Assembly (NCBI GenBank): GCA_029582265.1
Contig: CM055823.1
Coordinates: forward strand, 8,964,821 to 9,028,820
DNA from: Zoroaster sp. YZ-2022
Taxonomy: Eukaryota; Echinodermata; Asteroidea; Forcipulatida; Zoroasteridae
Length of the DNA stretch: 64,000 nt
Direction: 5' to 3'
Below are positions 20,341 through 31,831 of the stretch, piece after piece. A program made the position numbers and the translations under genes. The notes below the pieces were generated by a model that saw only the letters and a list, made by a program, of their open reading frames with translations, made no database searches and was not told where the DNA came from. The stretch's first letter is position 1. Each line of letters starts with the position of its first letter.

Positions 20341-20902
20341 CGCGTCGATCGGTGGGTCGGGGGATGTGATACCCTCCACTTAGTGGGGGACAGAATATCA
20401 AATGTCCCCCACATGCACTTTTTGATAGCCCATGAATATTTTTTAATGTAGCCTATTCTGACGACTGAGGTGGAGGCTACCGTTTTTCTTGCAAGACCAC
20501 AAATATTCATATAGCCCCCTTTAACATTTGGCCCCAAAAATTGTGGGTTCTAGATCCCCTTGGTGGTATTGGAAAACACTTCAATAAGTACTGTTGTTTA
20601 TTGTAACCTCTTCAAAGCTTTCTTAGCGAAAACCAACATGGGACTGAAAACACAATCAATATTTTAACCTTGTATGTATGGTGGGATTTTAAATCAAACC
20701 TGGTTCAACAATAAGAGTAAATTATTATGCACATTCCTTTATGTCCCCCAAATGTCTCCCCCACCACCCCACCTCCACCTGTGTGTTTGGAAACTTTTCT
20801 GGCGGAGGACCCCAAACTACAGACTCCCGCATTCGTCGCTCAAGGTGTCAGGCTTCACCGTCCACATATTGTACAGCTGTGCCTCGACCACACCCCTTTT
20901 TC
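20341..20902. other. No gene recognised
   Basis: Contains an open frame with CLETFLAEDPKLQTPAF around 20785-20835 that could be a stray exon, but no splice signals or domain support it. Ends in the left target duplication of the hAT element. Confidence 0.35.
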
Positions 20903-22243
20903 CAGTGTTGGAGCAAAGGCTTTGATCCTCAAGGCCAAGGCCAAGTCCAAGGCCCTCTAGTATAAAATTACTACTAATATAAAACATCATAACATCATAA
21001 CGAATCATAACGAATCGCTCATAGTAAGAATAAAAACTTATCTTTATTTGCAATCAAAGTATTCACGTACAAATATATGACTGAGTAGAAGTTCAGGTCT
21101 TCGTGGATACCATTTCAATATAACAAAAAGAATGGTTTGCTTCCATACTGATGCACAAAAAATCTAAACCGAGTATAACAAAAGGGGGATCTAAGAACGG
21201 CTGTTTTTAACTGATGTTACCTCGTTATGTAACATGGAAGTAATTTTATTTTCTGGGCCAACATGGTTAGAAATAATTAGCATTACTAAAACATACACTA
21301 GATACATGCAAATCCTCAGCGGTTATCAGGGCGACACATAAAACTAATCAGATTGATCCATCAAAAAGTAGATACTAAGACTTTGTGTGGCTTTACTTAA
21401 AATCCTCTACAAATATCTCAAATGACTGATAAAGACCATAAAGTAGAAATTCTTGCTTTTCTTTTCTTGGTTTTTTGTTTTTGTTTGGTTGTTTGTGACG
21501 TTAAACATTTAATATGTGTTCATTGCACTTATTAAACATAATGGTGGAAAGCATAGCTGCAGACAGTCACCAGTGCTCTATGAGGGCGCATTATGATGCC
21601 TCCTTGACTGAAGATGCGCTCCACAGGAGCACTGGAAGCTGGTACCCCCAACACCTTGACTGCAAGGGATAGAGACTGGGATAATGGAGCCTGTTGTCAG
21701 CCCAGAACTGTAGAAGTCAACCGTCGATGGTCTTGTTGTTCTGGATGTTTTCAAGATATACTGCATGACTTGAGCTCTAGCAGTTCCTGTCTCTCCACTT
21801 TTGTTTCTGCTCCTGTAGTGTTGGTATCTAGCTAGGAGCCGTGAGGATTTTGTTGGCGGCTCTTCGTCTTCACTGCTGGTATTTTCCGCTGCTTGATGTA
21901 GTAGTTGTTTATCAGACATTGCTTTAACTTCAGCATTTACAAGCATGGTAACAAAATGTGATGATGTAAAAGTGAAAGTGTGTCAACACACAAATCTAGG
22001 GTGTTTTCCCTCCTCCATGGTAAAACATGATTAAATTAGATACTGCAGACTTTGCTGACCCCAAGTTGTATGTTTGCAGAAAAGCAAAATGGGCCTTGAA
22101 GAGCAATGCCCTAAAATTGCAAGGCTTTGACCCTCAAGGCCAAGGCTTTTGCCCTCAAGCCTTTAGGCTAAGGTCAAGGCCCTAAAATCAAGCCTTAAGG
22201 CAGCCTTAAGGCCAAGGCTCAGCATCAAGGCACTACATCACTG
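20903..22243 (-). mobile_element. hAT transposon with exact 8-bp TSD
   Basis: The ends are CAGTGTTGGAG and, reverse complemented, CAGTGATGTAG, both followed by repeated aaggcc-rich words (gatcctcaaggccaagg, ccttggccttaaggc). The 8-bp duplication cctttttc is exact at 20895-20902 and 22244-22251, as expected for hAT. It carries a transposase remnant on the minus strand and is 1341 bp long, so it is internally deleted. Confidence 0.85.
21560..21946 (-). pseudogene. hAT transposase C-terminal remnant
   Basis: The minus strand reads an acidic linker (SSEDEEPPTKSSRLLARY), then after a frame change FWADNRLHYPSLYPL, and after another AVKVLGVPASSAPVERIFSQ followed by GGIIMRPHRA. This is the dimerisation/C-terminal signature of hAT transposases (the PASSAPVERIFS segment). 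Two frame changes separate parts that should be continuous, and the catalytic N-terminal two-thirds are missing, so it is not functional. Confidence 0.85.
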
Positions 22244-22251
22244 CCTTTTTC

Positions 22252-22260
22252 AGACCATAA
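22252..22260. other. Spacer between hAT and piggyBac insertions
   Basis: Only the 8-bp target duplication and nine bases separate the right end of the hAT element from the left TTAA of the piggyBac element. Confidence 0.8.
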
Positions 22261-22537
22261 TTAACCCTTTCGATCCCACGGGCTCTAAAAAGAGCCTTTG
22301 TTGTGATACGCTTCCTTCCCGTGGGCTCTAAAAGGTGCCGGGAATCGGCATGCCCTTGACGACCACGGCGACTTAAATCACCACCTGAAAATGCTTGAGT
22401 GGTTTTTGGGGTTGGCGCCCTCTATTGACAGGAATGCAGTGTATAAAAGTTTATGAAAAGAAAAGTGCGTCACTTTGCGGTTTTTGGTGCTAGCGTCCAC
22501 TCGCTCCCACAACGGTCAGTTGAATTTAGTTGCAATC

Positions 22538-24913
22538 ATGATGGAAACGGACATAAATGATGGCATTTTGGCTGAGATTTTGGCAGACAGTGGCTCAGAA
22601 TCAGATGACGAAGTAATGGATGACGACGACGACGACGACGTTGAACTTGAAGAGGTAGGCCAAAATCACAGTAAAAATGAATAACTAATATTAATAACAG
22701 TTAACGTTACTCTTCCTGGCCCAATGGCAATGCAAATTAACGTAATTCACTTATTTTCCTAGGCTATACCTATAGCGTAAATAGCGTTAGAACTGTTGGA
22801 GTTGAGTAATGTAAATTTAGAAAATGGATCCCTTTTAATAGGATTGACCAAATCCCCACCCCCTGGACTGGGTCAAAAACGTCAAGTGAAAAATGTACAA
22901 TTATTAGTAGTTTGTTGGGGTAATATTTGTATTCATTGAAACAGCAAGTTGATGTATAGATATAGCATAGAAATTTTAACATTTACCCATAGCCGGTCGT
23001 GCTGTTTAGCGTTAACAGGCTGAAAATGCACTCTTAGTCTCAAGCTTCCAAAAGAATAGCCTTGTATTCGAAAGGCCCTCATAAGTCGTATTATGCAAGA
23101 AGTTGGGGAATTCACATTCACAATCCCACATTAAAACGAAAATTTATCGATAACGAGTTTTGGAGAGTGGATGGAATCTGCCATATTTTTTTCTCAGCAC
23201 AATATTCATTTTGCGCATGACCCCTGTGGCCTGTGTGCACATGCAGCAAAGTAGCATTGAGATATTGTATTTACAAATGTATGATCGAGATTAATCCTCC
23301 TTGCCTTTGTTTTTCTGTTGCAGCCGACCTACCAAGGTGATAGCCGACCGAGATCAAGGAGGACGACAGGAAAGTTAGATTCGATCTGGTTGGGAACGAC
23401 GAGACCATTACGAGTGTGGGACTGTGCAGTTCACTGGAAATTCTGGCCCCACCGGCGACTTTGCCACACTGTCGGCAGTAGAGATCTTCAAGCTGTATTT
23501 TTGTCAACTTGTGTGGAATATGCTCGTCGACGAGACTAATCGCTATGCGCAGCAAACAATAGAATCAATTCCTGATGAACAATTCTCCTGGCACCCAACC
23601 AACATTCCAGAAATGATGGCATTTGTGGCACTTCTCATTGCTATGGGCATAAACAAATCCTCTCAATACAAGATGTACTGGTCGACATCTGAAATTCTTC
23701 ACATCCCATTCTATCCGTCGATCATGTCCCGTAATCGGTTCAGTTCAATTCTTTCGGTTCCTCCACATCTCAAATAACCAAATTCCTCGAGAGTTGGCTA
23801 AACGGGACAAACTTTCCAAAGTTCGGCCCTTGATAGAAGTCCTCGTCCAGAAGTTTCTCAACCTGTATAACCCCGCAGAATCTGTCTCCAGACGAGAGTA
23901 TGTTGAAATTCAAGGGACGCTTGAGTTTTGTTCAGTACATGCCTATCAAACCTATCAAACGGGGTATTAAAGCCTTCTCCTGAACGAGTCCAAAACAGGA
24001 TACACGTGTGCTTGGAAACTGTACACAGGAGCCGACGACACCCAAACTGTTTGTGATGCAGACGTAGATTTCAATTCATCAGACTGCCATCCACCAAACC
24101 CAACAGTTGCAGGAAAAGTCGTCATTGATCTGGTCCATGGACTTGAGAATAAGGGACACGTAATATATTGTGATAATTACTATACTAGCCCAGCTCTTGT
24201 AGCTAAACTTGCTAAACTAGGATTCGGATGTTGTGGAACTGTTCGTTACACTACACAGGAATACCCCAGGCCGCAAACCCCAAAAACCATAAAATGAAGA
24301 AAGGAGATGACCCATTTTTTTGGTGAAAGGTGGGCAATTGTGTATCGTTTGGCAAGACAAAAAATCTGTAACACTTTTAACTAATGTAGGCAACACTGAT
24401 TTGTCCAAAAGCAAATTCGGTGTAATAAAAGCACAAGTGGGATTTTGTGATGTTATGAAGCCCAATTGTATTGAAGATTACAACAAAAACATGGGTGGAA
24501 CTGATCTTGCCAACCAATGTTTTCAGTACTACAATCATACACACAGAAGCTTGAAATGGTGGAAAAGAGTTTTTTTCCATATGCTGAATATCTGTATTGT
24601 CAATAGCAGAGTAATATTCACCAGCATAGCAGGGAAAAAAAATGTCAGTAATCTTGATTTTCGTATAGGGATTGTACAGGGCTTGCTGTTGGGTTGGGAA
24701 CGTAACGCAACAAGTCAATTGAGATACCATATTCCTATTGAGTTGACAGGGCAACAGCACTATCCTGGCAAAACCCCCAATGGAAAGAAACGCGACTGCA
24801 TTGTTTGCAGTAACCGAAAATTAGGCAGGCGAAAACAAACAAAGATGATCTGTAAACAATGTGCACACCCTATGTGCATAGTTCCTTGCTTTGAGAAATA
24901 CCACATCACTTGA
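22538..24913 (+). pseudogene. piggyBac transposase, frameshifted
   Basis: A first exon (22538-22654) reads MMETDINDGILAEILADSG and an Asp-rich stretch, typical of the acidic N-terminus, and ends in donor gtaggc; an acceptor at 23321-23323 opens exon 2. Conserved blocks follow in changing frames: ETNRYAQQ, the EMMAFVALLIAMGI and YWSTSE region, NNQIPRELAKRDKL, PDESMLKFKGRLSF, CAWKLYTGADD, VIYCDNYYTSPALVAKL, NKNMGGTDLANQ, and a Cys-rich C-terminal domain (RDCIVCSN...CKQCAHPMC). The three catalytic Asp codons are present at 23891, 24172 and 24503. At least five frame changes occur, near 23424, 23770, 23890, 23980 and 24320, so the gene cannot make an intact enzyme as written. Confidence 0.85.
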
Positions 24914-24969
24914 GTGTAAATCTATACTATTTGTTCAAACCCTCTCTCTGCTCAATGTTGGGAATGGTC

Positions 24970-25490
24970 GGACAAGCCGCAGATTACAGTCCAAACCAAC
25001 ATTGAATTGGGGTGGGGGGTGTTAGCATGGATTGTGATGTATTTACACTGAATACAAGTAAATGGTTCATTTCAAGTAGATAACCAAAAAATCCCCCAAA
25101 AAATCTCATCCAAGTTGTTTTCACATGGAAAAAAAATCTTATACCTGTACCGTATTTGCATGAAATATCACCCATTTGTATTACTTTACTTTAGTGTAAA
25201 TACTGATCCAAATATTTAATTGTTTTGCTTTTACACTTAAAAAATCTGCAGATTAGTCCAAACCAACATTGAATTGGGGGGGGGGGGGTGTTAGCATGGA
25301 TTGTGATGTATTCACACTGAATACAAGTAAATGGTTCATTTCCAAGTAGATAACCCAAAAAATCCCCCAAAATCTCATCCAAGTTGTTTTTTCACATGGA
25401 AAAAAATCTTATACCTGTACCGTATTTGCATGAAATATCACCCATTTGTATTACTTTACTTTAGTGTAAATACTGATCCAAATATTTAGC
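24970..25490. repeat. Tandem duplication in piggyBac 3' region
   Basis: About 265 bp, from the sequence around cagattacagtccaaaccaa (24979) to gatccaaatattta (25220), is repeated at 25247-25488. The copies differ in a G run (ggggtgggggg versus a run of 11 G) and small indels. Confidence 0.85.
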
Positions 25491-25694
25491 TTTTGCACAA
25501 TGTTTTCCTCTCTTTTGTATACTCATTTTTACATACAAATGAGAAAGTAAAAAAAATGTCTATTCCTGCCGTGTGAGGGCGCACTTCAATGAAATTGTGA
25601 AAAATCCACTGGTGCTGAAGTGACATTGGGCTCCTAATTACTGTGGTAAAGAAGGGTAATCTCTGCCATAACTGGCTGGTAATGAAAGGGTTAA

Positions 25695-26726
25695 GGTGGT
25701 CTTATCCCCAATCAAGTCTAGGAGAACAATGTGATCCCTGTTAGTCTAAACCCAGTCAAGTCTAGGAGAACGATGTACCCAGTCAAGTCGATCAAGGGGA
25801 ACGACATGCCCCTGCTAGTCTTTAAGCCCAATCAAATCTGCATTACCAATGGGTTCCCTTCTAGTCTTAACCCAATCAAATGGGGAGGGGGTAGGGTGAT
25901 GGGTGATGAATTCCAAAAGTTAATTACTCTCCACGAATCACATGATGTGAATGTCTCGTATATATATACATGCCTACCAGGAAAGACCCATTTTCTAACC
26001 AGGATTTCCTTGTTTGGACTTGTCTGGCCATGTCATGAATTCGAAAAAATCGGTGATTTGAAAACACACCCTTTACACTCTCTGGGTTTGGACCTGCATG
26101 AGGTTATGTATGGTGACTTCACAAAATGAATTAAACCAGACTATTTATAGGGCCTAATACACATAAAGAAAACTCATAATGAGGTGGGTTTTGTTGAGCA
26201 TGTATACACTCTTAATAAAATGCGTAACAATCAAGAGATATGTGCAGACAAGGGCACAATAATCCAGAGTGAACATTGAGGGCGTTTGTATGAAGTCAGA
26301 CGAGCGTGCAGTGCAACTTGTAAACGTCCGTTGTGTACAATTTACAAATGTGTTTTTCTGTAAACTTTAGTGTATTTCATTCCATGTTTTAAAACAAGGT
26401 TTACCAGATTTTACTGGAATTTGTGCCCCTTCTTCAAGTCCAAAGTTATTTATCACAATCAAGTATGTTGAAATCAACCTAATTAATACCTCACTGAAGG
26501 TTTCAGGTATGAACAAGAGAACGACTTTTAAAGTTCTTCTTCGTATCACGTGTAAAAAGCATGCTGCAAAAAGAGCTTCTCTCGAAGATTCCATTCAGAC
26601 TGTAGGTAGTGTTTTTTATGTTCGAGGGACTCGCAGATTTTGTACTGATTTGGTAGAGAAATGTTCATAAATTAGGCGAACTTATATGGTTTTAATATAG
26701 TTTCATGGTGTCACTTATTATTAGGC
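25695..26726. other. No gene recognised
   Basis: Begins with loosely repeated words (cagtcaagtctaggagaac) at 25702-25800. The remainder is AT-rich with short unsupported frames. Confidence 0.4.
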
Positions 26727-26731
26727 CGAGT

Positions 26732-26760
26732 AAAAAACATGTTTAGCGTCCGGGTTTCTG
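26732..26760. repeat. Left member of inverted pair (with 30388-30415)
   Basis: aaaaaacatgtttagcgtcc is the reverse complement of ggacgctaaacatgtttttt at 30393-30412. The similarity extends a little further on both sides. May be the termini of a nested 3.7-kb element, or two separate copies of one repeat. Confidence 0.5.
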
Positions 26761-27691
26761 GAAAAAAGGAAGGAGGAGGGCTTTTTATTTTTTATTTTCA
26801 AGATGGCCGCCATTCTTGTTTAAATTTCGAACAACCATGCATTGGTTTTTCCACTGTTCAAACACACAAAAATGAAAGAAACATGTTGGACAAGACATTG
26901 AACATGTTTACAGTGGTTTTATTAAACAGTTTGTTCAGTATTAAAAACCCTGTTGCTCACTTTCACAAGAATAAATTTAAAGTTGGAAAATAATAATGCA
27001 TTGAACTTGAGGTTCCATCCCATGTTCTGTAGTGCTTTCTTTAAAAATTCCAAACATTGTTTTCCCAACTAGTTATATTAGCCACTTGCCAAAGCTAGTT
27101 TTGCTTGCTAGTCAGCCGAACAACAATAGTCGGCTGACCATCGTTGGGGGAAAAACTTTTTTTTCTTCAAAAAACTACCCCAATATATCAAATTTAGTAA
27201 GACCACATGCAGTTTGTTTCCAGGTGATATACTCCCAATGTCTATTACATCCAACCATTTTGTTTGAATTAGAGTCAGTGAACCAGATTTAAAGAGTAAA
27301 ATTTTGTTCTTGGTTTTTCCAGCATCTATGAACATAAAACTGTTTAAAGATCCGAAGGTCCCCTTCGTCAAAATCTCCATTCGCAAATGCGACGAAAACA
27401 ATTGAGCATCAGCTTTCCATCCAGTACGTACGGTACGTGCATATACCACGGCTTGATCACCTTCTTTTTTGTTCGGATTAACACGCACACAAAAGCCATT
27501 TTGAGCCTTTTAAATTAAAATTTGACAAATGCTAACAACACATCGGCAGCCGATCATGCAGCAGCTAGCTATCTACGTGCATGTGGTTCAGTGCTTCCAC
27601 AATCAAAATGAAAATTTCCTTATCCTGAGATCCAAATCTCCTTATTTTTCTCCCGATTTCCATATTTTTTGTTAACCACCAAAAAGTATAA
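26761..27691. other. No gene recognised
   Basis: Includes a caagatggccgccattcttg motif near 26801 (YY1-like core) and the hairpin at 27110-27140. No coding support. Confidence 0.4.
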
Positions 27692-28218
27692 TATAGGTTT
27701 TCCCGGCCAATTTCGGAATAAAATCATTCAATTTGATACCCGGCTCATTCAATTTCGTTTGAAAATAAATGCTCAGCTACATCAGCATTCAACAGTTAAA
27801 AAGAGTCATTCAATTTCAACACCTGAGCATTCACTCGACAAATAAGATCATTCAATTTCAACACTTGAGCATTCACTCGACAAATAAGATCATTCAATTT
27901 CAAATGGTCGCTAAGTTCATTCAATTTCGTCAAAGCCAGCAGCAACAGGCTGGTGCGCTTCGATGACTCTGAATTTGATTGCACCTATTGCGAAAATGTG
28001 GTAGATATTCAACATAAGAATGGTGATCTTGTAGTTTTGAATGCCTATAAACGAAATAGAATGAAAAGAAAGAAATCACGTGTGCACGAAAACGAAATTG
28101 AATGCAATAATATCGAAAGAGAAACCCTAGTTTGATTGAATTATCAAATCGCGTGAATTTGAAAGCGTGTTGATGAAATTGAATGATTTTTTGTTGAAAT
28201 TGGCCGGGAAAACCTATA
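27692..28218. mobile_element. Terminal-inverted-repeat MITE, 527 bp
   Basis: Left end TATAGGTTTTCCCGGCCAAT and right end its reverse complement (ttggccgggaaaacctata), with the inverted similarity running about 40 nt into atcattcaattt. Inside, the word cattcaatttc is repeated many times on the left half and inverted (gaaattgaatg) on the right. No transposase. The target duplication cannot be fixed, since TA/TATA is part of the termini. Confidence 0.7.
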
Positions 28219-29131
28219 ATACATGTACTACTACTTGTTTGCTAGAGGGTAAGCAGAAAATTACCAGTGACACTGCTAGTGCTAATATGCTGACACCAGT
28301 GGCTGACATGACACAGCTATTTATTCCTGCATGCACTGCCCAGGAATAGAAAAATAAATAGCACCCTCTGTAGCTTTTGCAGTTTGCTGGTACTCACTGC
28401 GTGCATTATCCTTTGGATAAAGCGGTGGGTGCCAGCGAATCTGTTTGTTATTTTGACAACAGACAAACTTTTTGACAAGAGACAAACTTGTGTGCGCACG
28501 CACAGCAAGTTTTATTCTACTCGTCTTGTTTCAAGTCATTCTGAAACTGACAGGATATTCAATAAAATAACTAATTTTTGAGAATATGTAGGTTGCTACT
28601 AATTTTTAGAATATTGTAGAATTTGCTCAGAATTTAATAATTTCCTTAGAATTTCTTTAGATTTGGGGAATTTCCTCAAAATTTCCTTAGTTTTTTTCAT
28701 TTCCTTAAAAATTCCTTTGAAAGAAAAAATTTCCTTAAAATAAGGAAATTTCCTTGAAAGTGGATACACTGATGTGGTTGTGAGAAACACGTCATTCATG
28801 GAACGTTAGACTTGAAATCAAGTCGATAATTAGCCGAGTTTAGTTGCCGCTAGCTTCAACAGCGTTCCGCACTGGTATATGCGGCGGCGCCTACAGACAA
28901 AACATGACTGTCTAACGACTTATCCCCGAGTCTAATAGAATATGCACGTGCGCAATCTTGCCATGAGCTCATTATACCGAATGTTCCCCGAGTTGGCAAC
29001 GACGATAAAATGTACGTATCCGGGCCGGTCTGCTGGGAAACGTTTAGTAGTAGTAGTACATGGATGGCCACGCACGGTAAATTAACCCGAAACATGCAAA
29101 AACGCGTGTGGTGTTTCTTGTCTATTGATGG
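28219..29131. other. No gene recognised
   Basis: AT-rich with repeated aatttccttag-type words at 28620-28760, then a less AT-rich segment to 29100 without a supported exon. Confidence 0.4.
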
Positions 29132-29510
29132 GCTCCAGATAATAAGTGGCGGCCGCCAGATAATAAGTGGCGGGCGCCAGATACAGGGCCGGATCTACCA
29201 TATGGGCACTTTGGGCACGTGCCCAGGGGCCCCTGGGCATCAGGGGGCCCTCCATGGTGGTCGAAAAAAAAAATTGAAAAAAAAAAAATTCCAAAAAATG
29301 TTTTTCCAAAAATTTTTTTTCCCAAAAATGTTTTTATCTAATTTATTTTATTTATCTAATAGATAAAAAAAAGTTATCTAATCCGAATCCGTCCACCCCC
29401 CCCCCCCCGAAATAAATTAGTCAAAATGAGTGTTTTATTGTTGGTGAGAATGCTACTGGAAAGTGCCGATTGTGTGTTAAACCAGTAACAATGGGCTAGA
29501 TTGGCTGTTT

Positions 29511-29586
29511 GATGTTCAAGGACCTTGAACATCAAACAGCCAATCTGTTTGATGTTCAAGGACCTTGAACATCAAACAGCCAATCT
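29511..29586. repeat. Tandem palindromic repeat
   Basis: The word gatgttcaaggaccttgaac, itself palindromic around aaggacctt, occurs twice with the spacer atcaaacagccaatctg. Confidence 0.8.
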
Positions 29587-29619
29587 GTTAATGTATGTTT
29601 TGTAATAATAATAAAAATC

Positions 29620-29810
29620 TACAAAGTAACTAGTAACTAACGTTTTCAAATAATTGTAGTGGAGTAAAAGTACAATATTTGCCTCTGATATGTAGTGGAG
29701 TAGAAGTAAAAGTATTGGAAATTGGAAATACTCAAGTAAAGTACAAATACCTCAAAATTGTACTTAAGTACAGTACTTGAGTACATGTACTTAGTTACTT
29801 TCCACCACTG
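29620..29810. mobile_element. Tol2-like hAT terminal fragment
   Basis: Repeated aagtac/gtact words ending ttagttactttccaccactg are characteristic of one terminus of Tol2-like hAT elements. The other end was not found, so it is a fragment nested within the larger hAT element. Confidence 0.65.
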
Positions 29811-30293
29811 AATAATAGTGAATGAAAATTAATAAATCCTTTGAAATAGTAGCCTTGTGTTGTTATTTTGCCTTTATTGATTAAATCAACTTTATTTCAT
29901 GAAAGTCAAGTCAACTGATTGAAACTCATTTTCTAATGAATGCCAGCTTAGCATGTAGGCCTTTGTGCGTCTGTCTGACAGACTACAATGACTGTATAGT
30001 TGAGGACTTATTTGTCAGTTGGACAAATAAGGTATCTAAATATTGACAATCACCAAATTGTGAATATTTAGAGGAAAATGAAGAAAAAAAACTCAACATT
30101 TTGCGCACGCGCGCGAAGCGCGCGTGCACATTATTTGCGCACGGCCGCTTCGCGGCCGCACGCGAACGACCCGTGCCCGTGGGGGGGCCCTTGGAGTTTC
30201 AGGTGCCCAGGGGCCCTCAGAGGTGTTAATCCTGCCCTGGCCAGATAATTATGTGGCGGCCGCCAGATAATAAGTGGCGGCCGCCAGATAAAT

Positions 30294-30973
30294 GGTACAA
30301 AAAAAATATTCACGCACTCATGAAAAATATTTCCCTTGGCACTATCCGGCTTCCGTACATGCGGCCCCCAAAAAGGAAGCGTGCGGGGCCGGGGACGCTA
30401 AACATGTTTTTTTTTAAACTTCGCCTTACACCAAAGGTAGTATCTTTGCTAACACATGTACAACGAGATCAAGTCTGACGTAGGGATGCCTGATTTCTTC
30501 AAAATATACAATTTGCGTGACACCCTGGAAACAATATCAGTCACATGGCTGTCCCACTTAATATTAGTTATTACTTAAGATTAGTGTAAGAAATATTGGG
30601 CAAACACGTCCTGCAAGTATGAGTGTTGCCGCCAGAATATCCTTTTAGTTTGATAAATATTTTCCGCGAGTGCAGCGACTCGCCTTTTTTCTTGATCAAT
30701 TGAGGGCGCACTTCAGTCAGTTACCTTTTTACAACAACTTGAACAAGTACCTCCATGGACAAACCACGTTGCTAAATTTAGAAGATAAAATCGCTCAAAA
30801 CAGAACAATTTAATTTCGACAACCCAAGTCAGCTCAGCAAAGTGAGTGATAATTTGTTAAGGTTTATTTTAATGGCAGTTTATAGAAGATTTGTAGTGGT
30901 TTATTGCCTATATTTGGGTTTTTTGCTGAGAAAGTAAATTAACGTTGTGTAGGCCACCTGTTGCCCGGATAGG
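30294..30973. other. No gene recognised
   Basis: Includes the right member of the inverted pair (30393-30412). Otherwise unremarkable sequence. Confidence 0.4.
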
Positions 30974-31017
30974 CCAAGGGGGGGGGGGGGGCGTGTCCGT
31001 GCCACATTTATGGGGCA
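30974..31017. mobile_element. Degenerate half copy of the 72-bp palindrome
   Basis: ggccaagg, a run of G, gcgtgtccgtgccaca, then tggggcaa match one arm of the palindrome at 7572-7643. The other arm is missing or too diverged. Confidence 0.6.
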
Positions 31018-31738
31018 AGGCCACCTGATACATTTGTTATGCCACATGACATGATGATGTTGTTATAGTTATACATAGATCCGCGCTGCTAGGTGTCAGT
31101 GCTCAAGCCCTTTCTAGTACAAACTTTAGATTATTATTTTATTATAATTTAGATTAGGGATATAGGTCATGTAGGTACTTCAATATATTTAGCATTCTTT
31201 AATTTCCTTTCTTATTTTCTAGTCGAACCACCAGTATCACCAATATCGGCCACCAATATCACCCAATAGTCATCCATCTGTTTTCATTCTTTGTCACTTA
31301 TCGTCAACTAATATTTACTTCGTCACCTCGTCAACAAAACCAATTTACCGTCAACTTCCGTCAATACAAATTTATGTTTGGACAGTACTGCATTTATTTT
31401 TGCTTGAAGAAGTAGAACATTAAATAAAAGTTTACAATCATTGAATGGTGCGTCTCATTGCTGAGCCTTGACAACTAGAATATAACCCTGACGATCTGTA
31501 GCATTACAGGCTACAATGAGAAAAAAGCCGATAAAGTTGCCGAGTTTTTCTACAGCACGTCATTTGCTGATTCTGAAGCTGGACATTACAGCCACTGGTG
31601 CATATTTAACGTTTGCTGCCCTCATGAGATAGTTGTAGCCCTGTGCAACTACTTTCAGTTTGTGTACATCTTAAACCAGGACACCGTGATTCCATACCCA
31701 GTTTAAAGTCTGCTCTGATCGTGACAACATTTGTCCCT
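31018..31738. other. No gene recognised
   Basis: AT-rich sequence with repeated gtcaac/caccaat words at 31210-31370 and an AATAAA at about 31421 that has no gene to attach to. Confidence 0.4.
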
Positions 31739-31831
31739 TTAACCCTAACTCCCTAACTAGCATTGTTACTGAACAATAAAAATCCTTCAAAATCCTCCAA
31801 CTGCTTTTGTTGTCTAGGGAGTTAGGGTTAA
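31739..31831. mobile_element. 93-bp TTAA MITE
   Basis: TTAACCCTAACTCCCTAACTAG at the left and its near reverse complement (ctagggagttagggttaa) at the right, with TTAA at both boundaries. Nonautonomous piggyBac-like element, the shortest in the window. Confidence 0.75.

Larger units (their letters stand above)
22261..25694 (+). mobile_element. piggyBac transposon, 3.4 kb
   Basis: TTAA at 22261-22264 and 25691-25694. The left end TTAACCCTTTCGATCCCACG and the right end reverse complemented TTAACCCTTTCATTACCAG share the first 11 bases. Subterminal words cgggctctaaaa occur twice at the left (22282-22330). The element holds one decayed transposase gene and, in its 3' part, a tandem duplication of about 265 bp. 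Confidence 0.85.
29184..30239. mobile_element. Nonautonomous hAT element, exact 8-bp TSD
   Basis: Ends CAGGGCCGGATCTACC and, reverse complemented, CAGGGCAGGATTAACACC, both leading into gtgcccaggggccc. The duplication gccagata is exact at 29176-29183 and 30240-30247. No transposase is recognisable. The interior holds A-rich and AT-rich sequence, a palindromic direct repeat (29511-29586), a Tol2-like fragment and self-complementary CG-rich words near 30100-30165. Confidence 0.8.
29132..30293. repeat. 21-bp repeat array split by a hAT insertion
   Basis: The unit gataataagtggcggccgcca is present about 2.5 times on each side of the insertion (29132-29183 and 30240-30293). The unit contains the palindrome ggcggccgcc. 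Confidence 0.75.
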
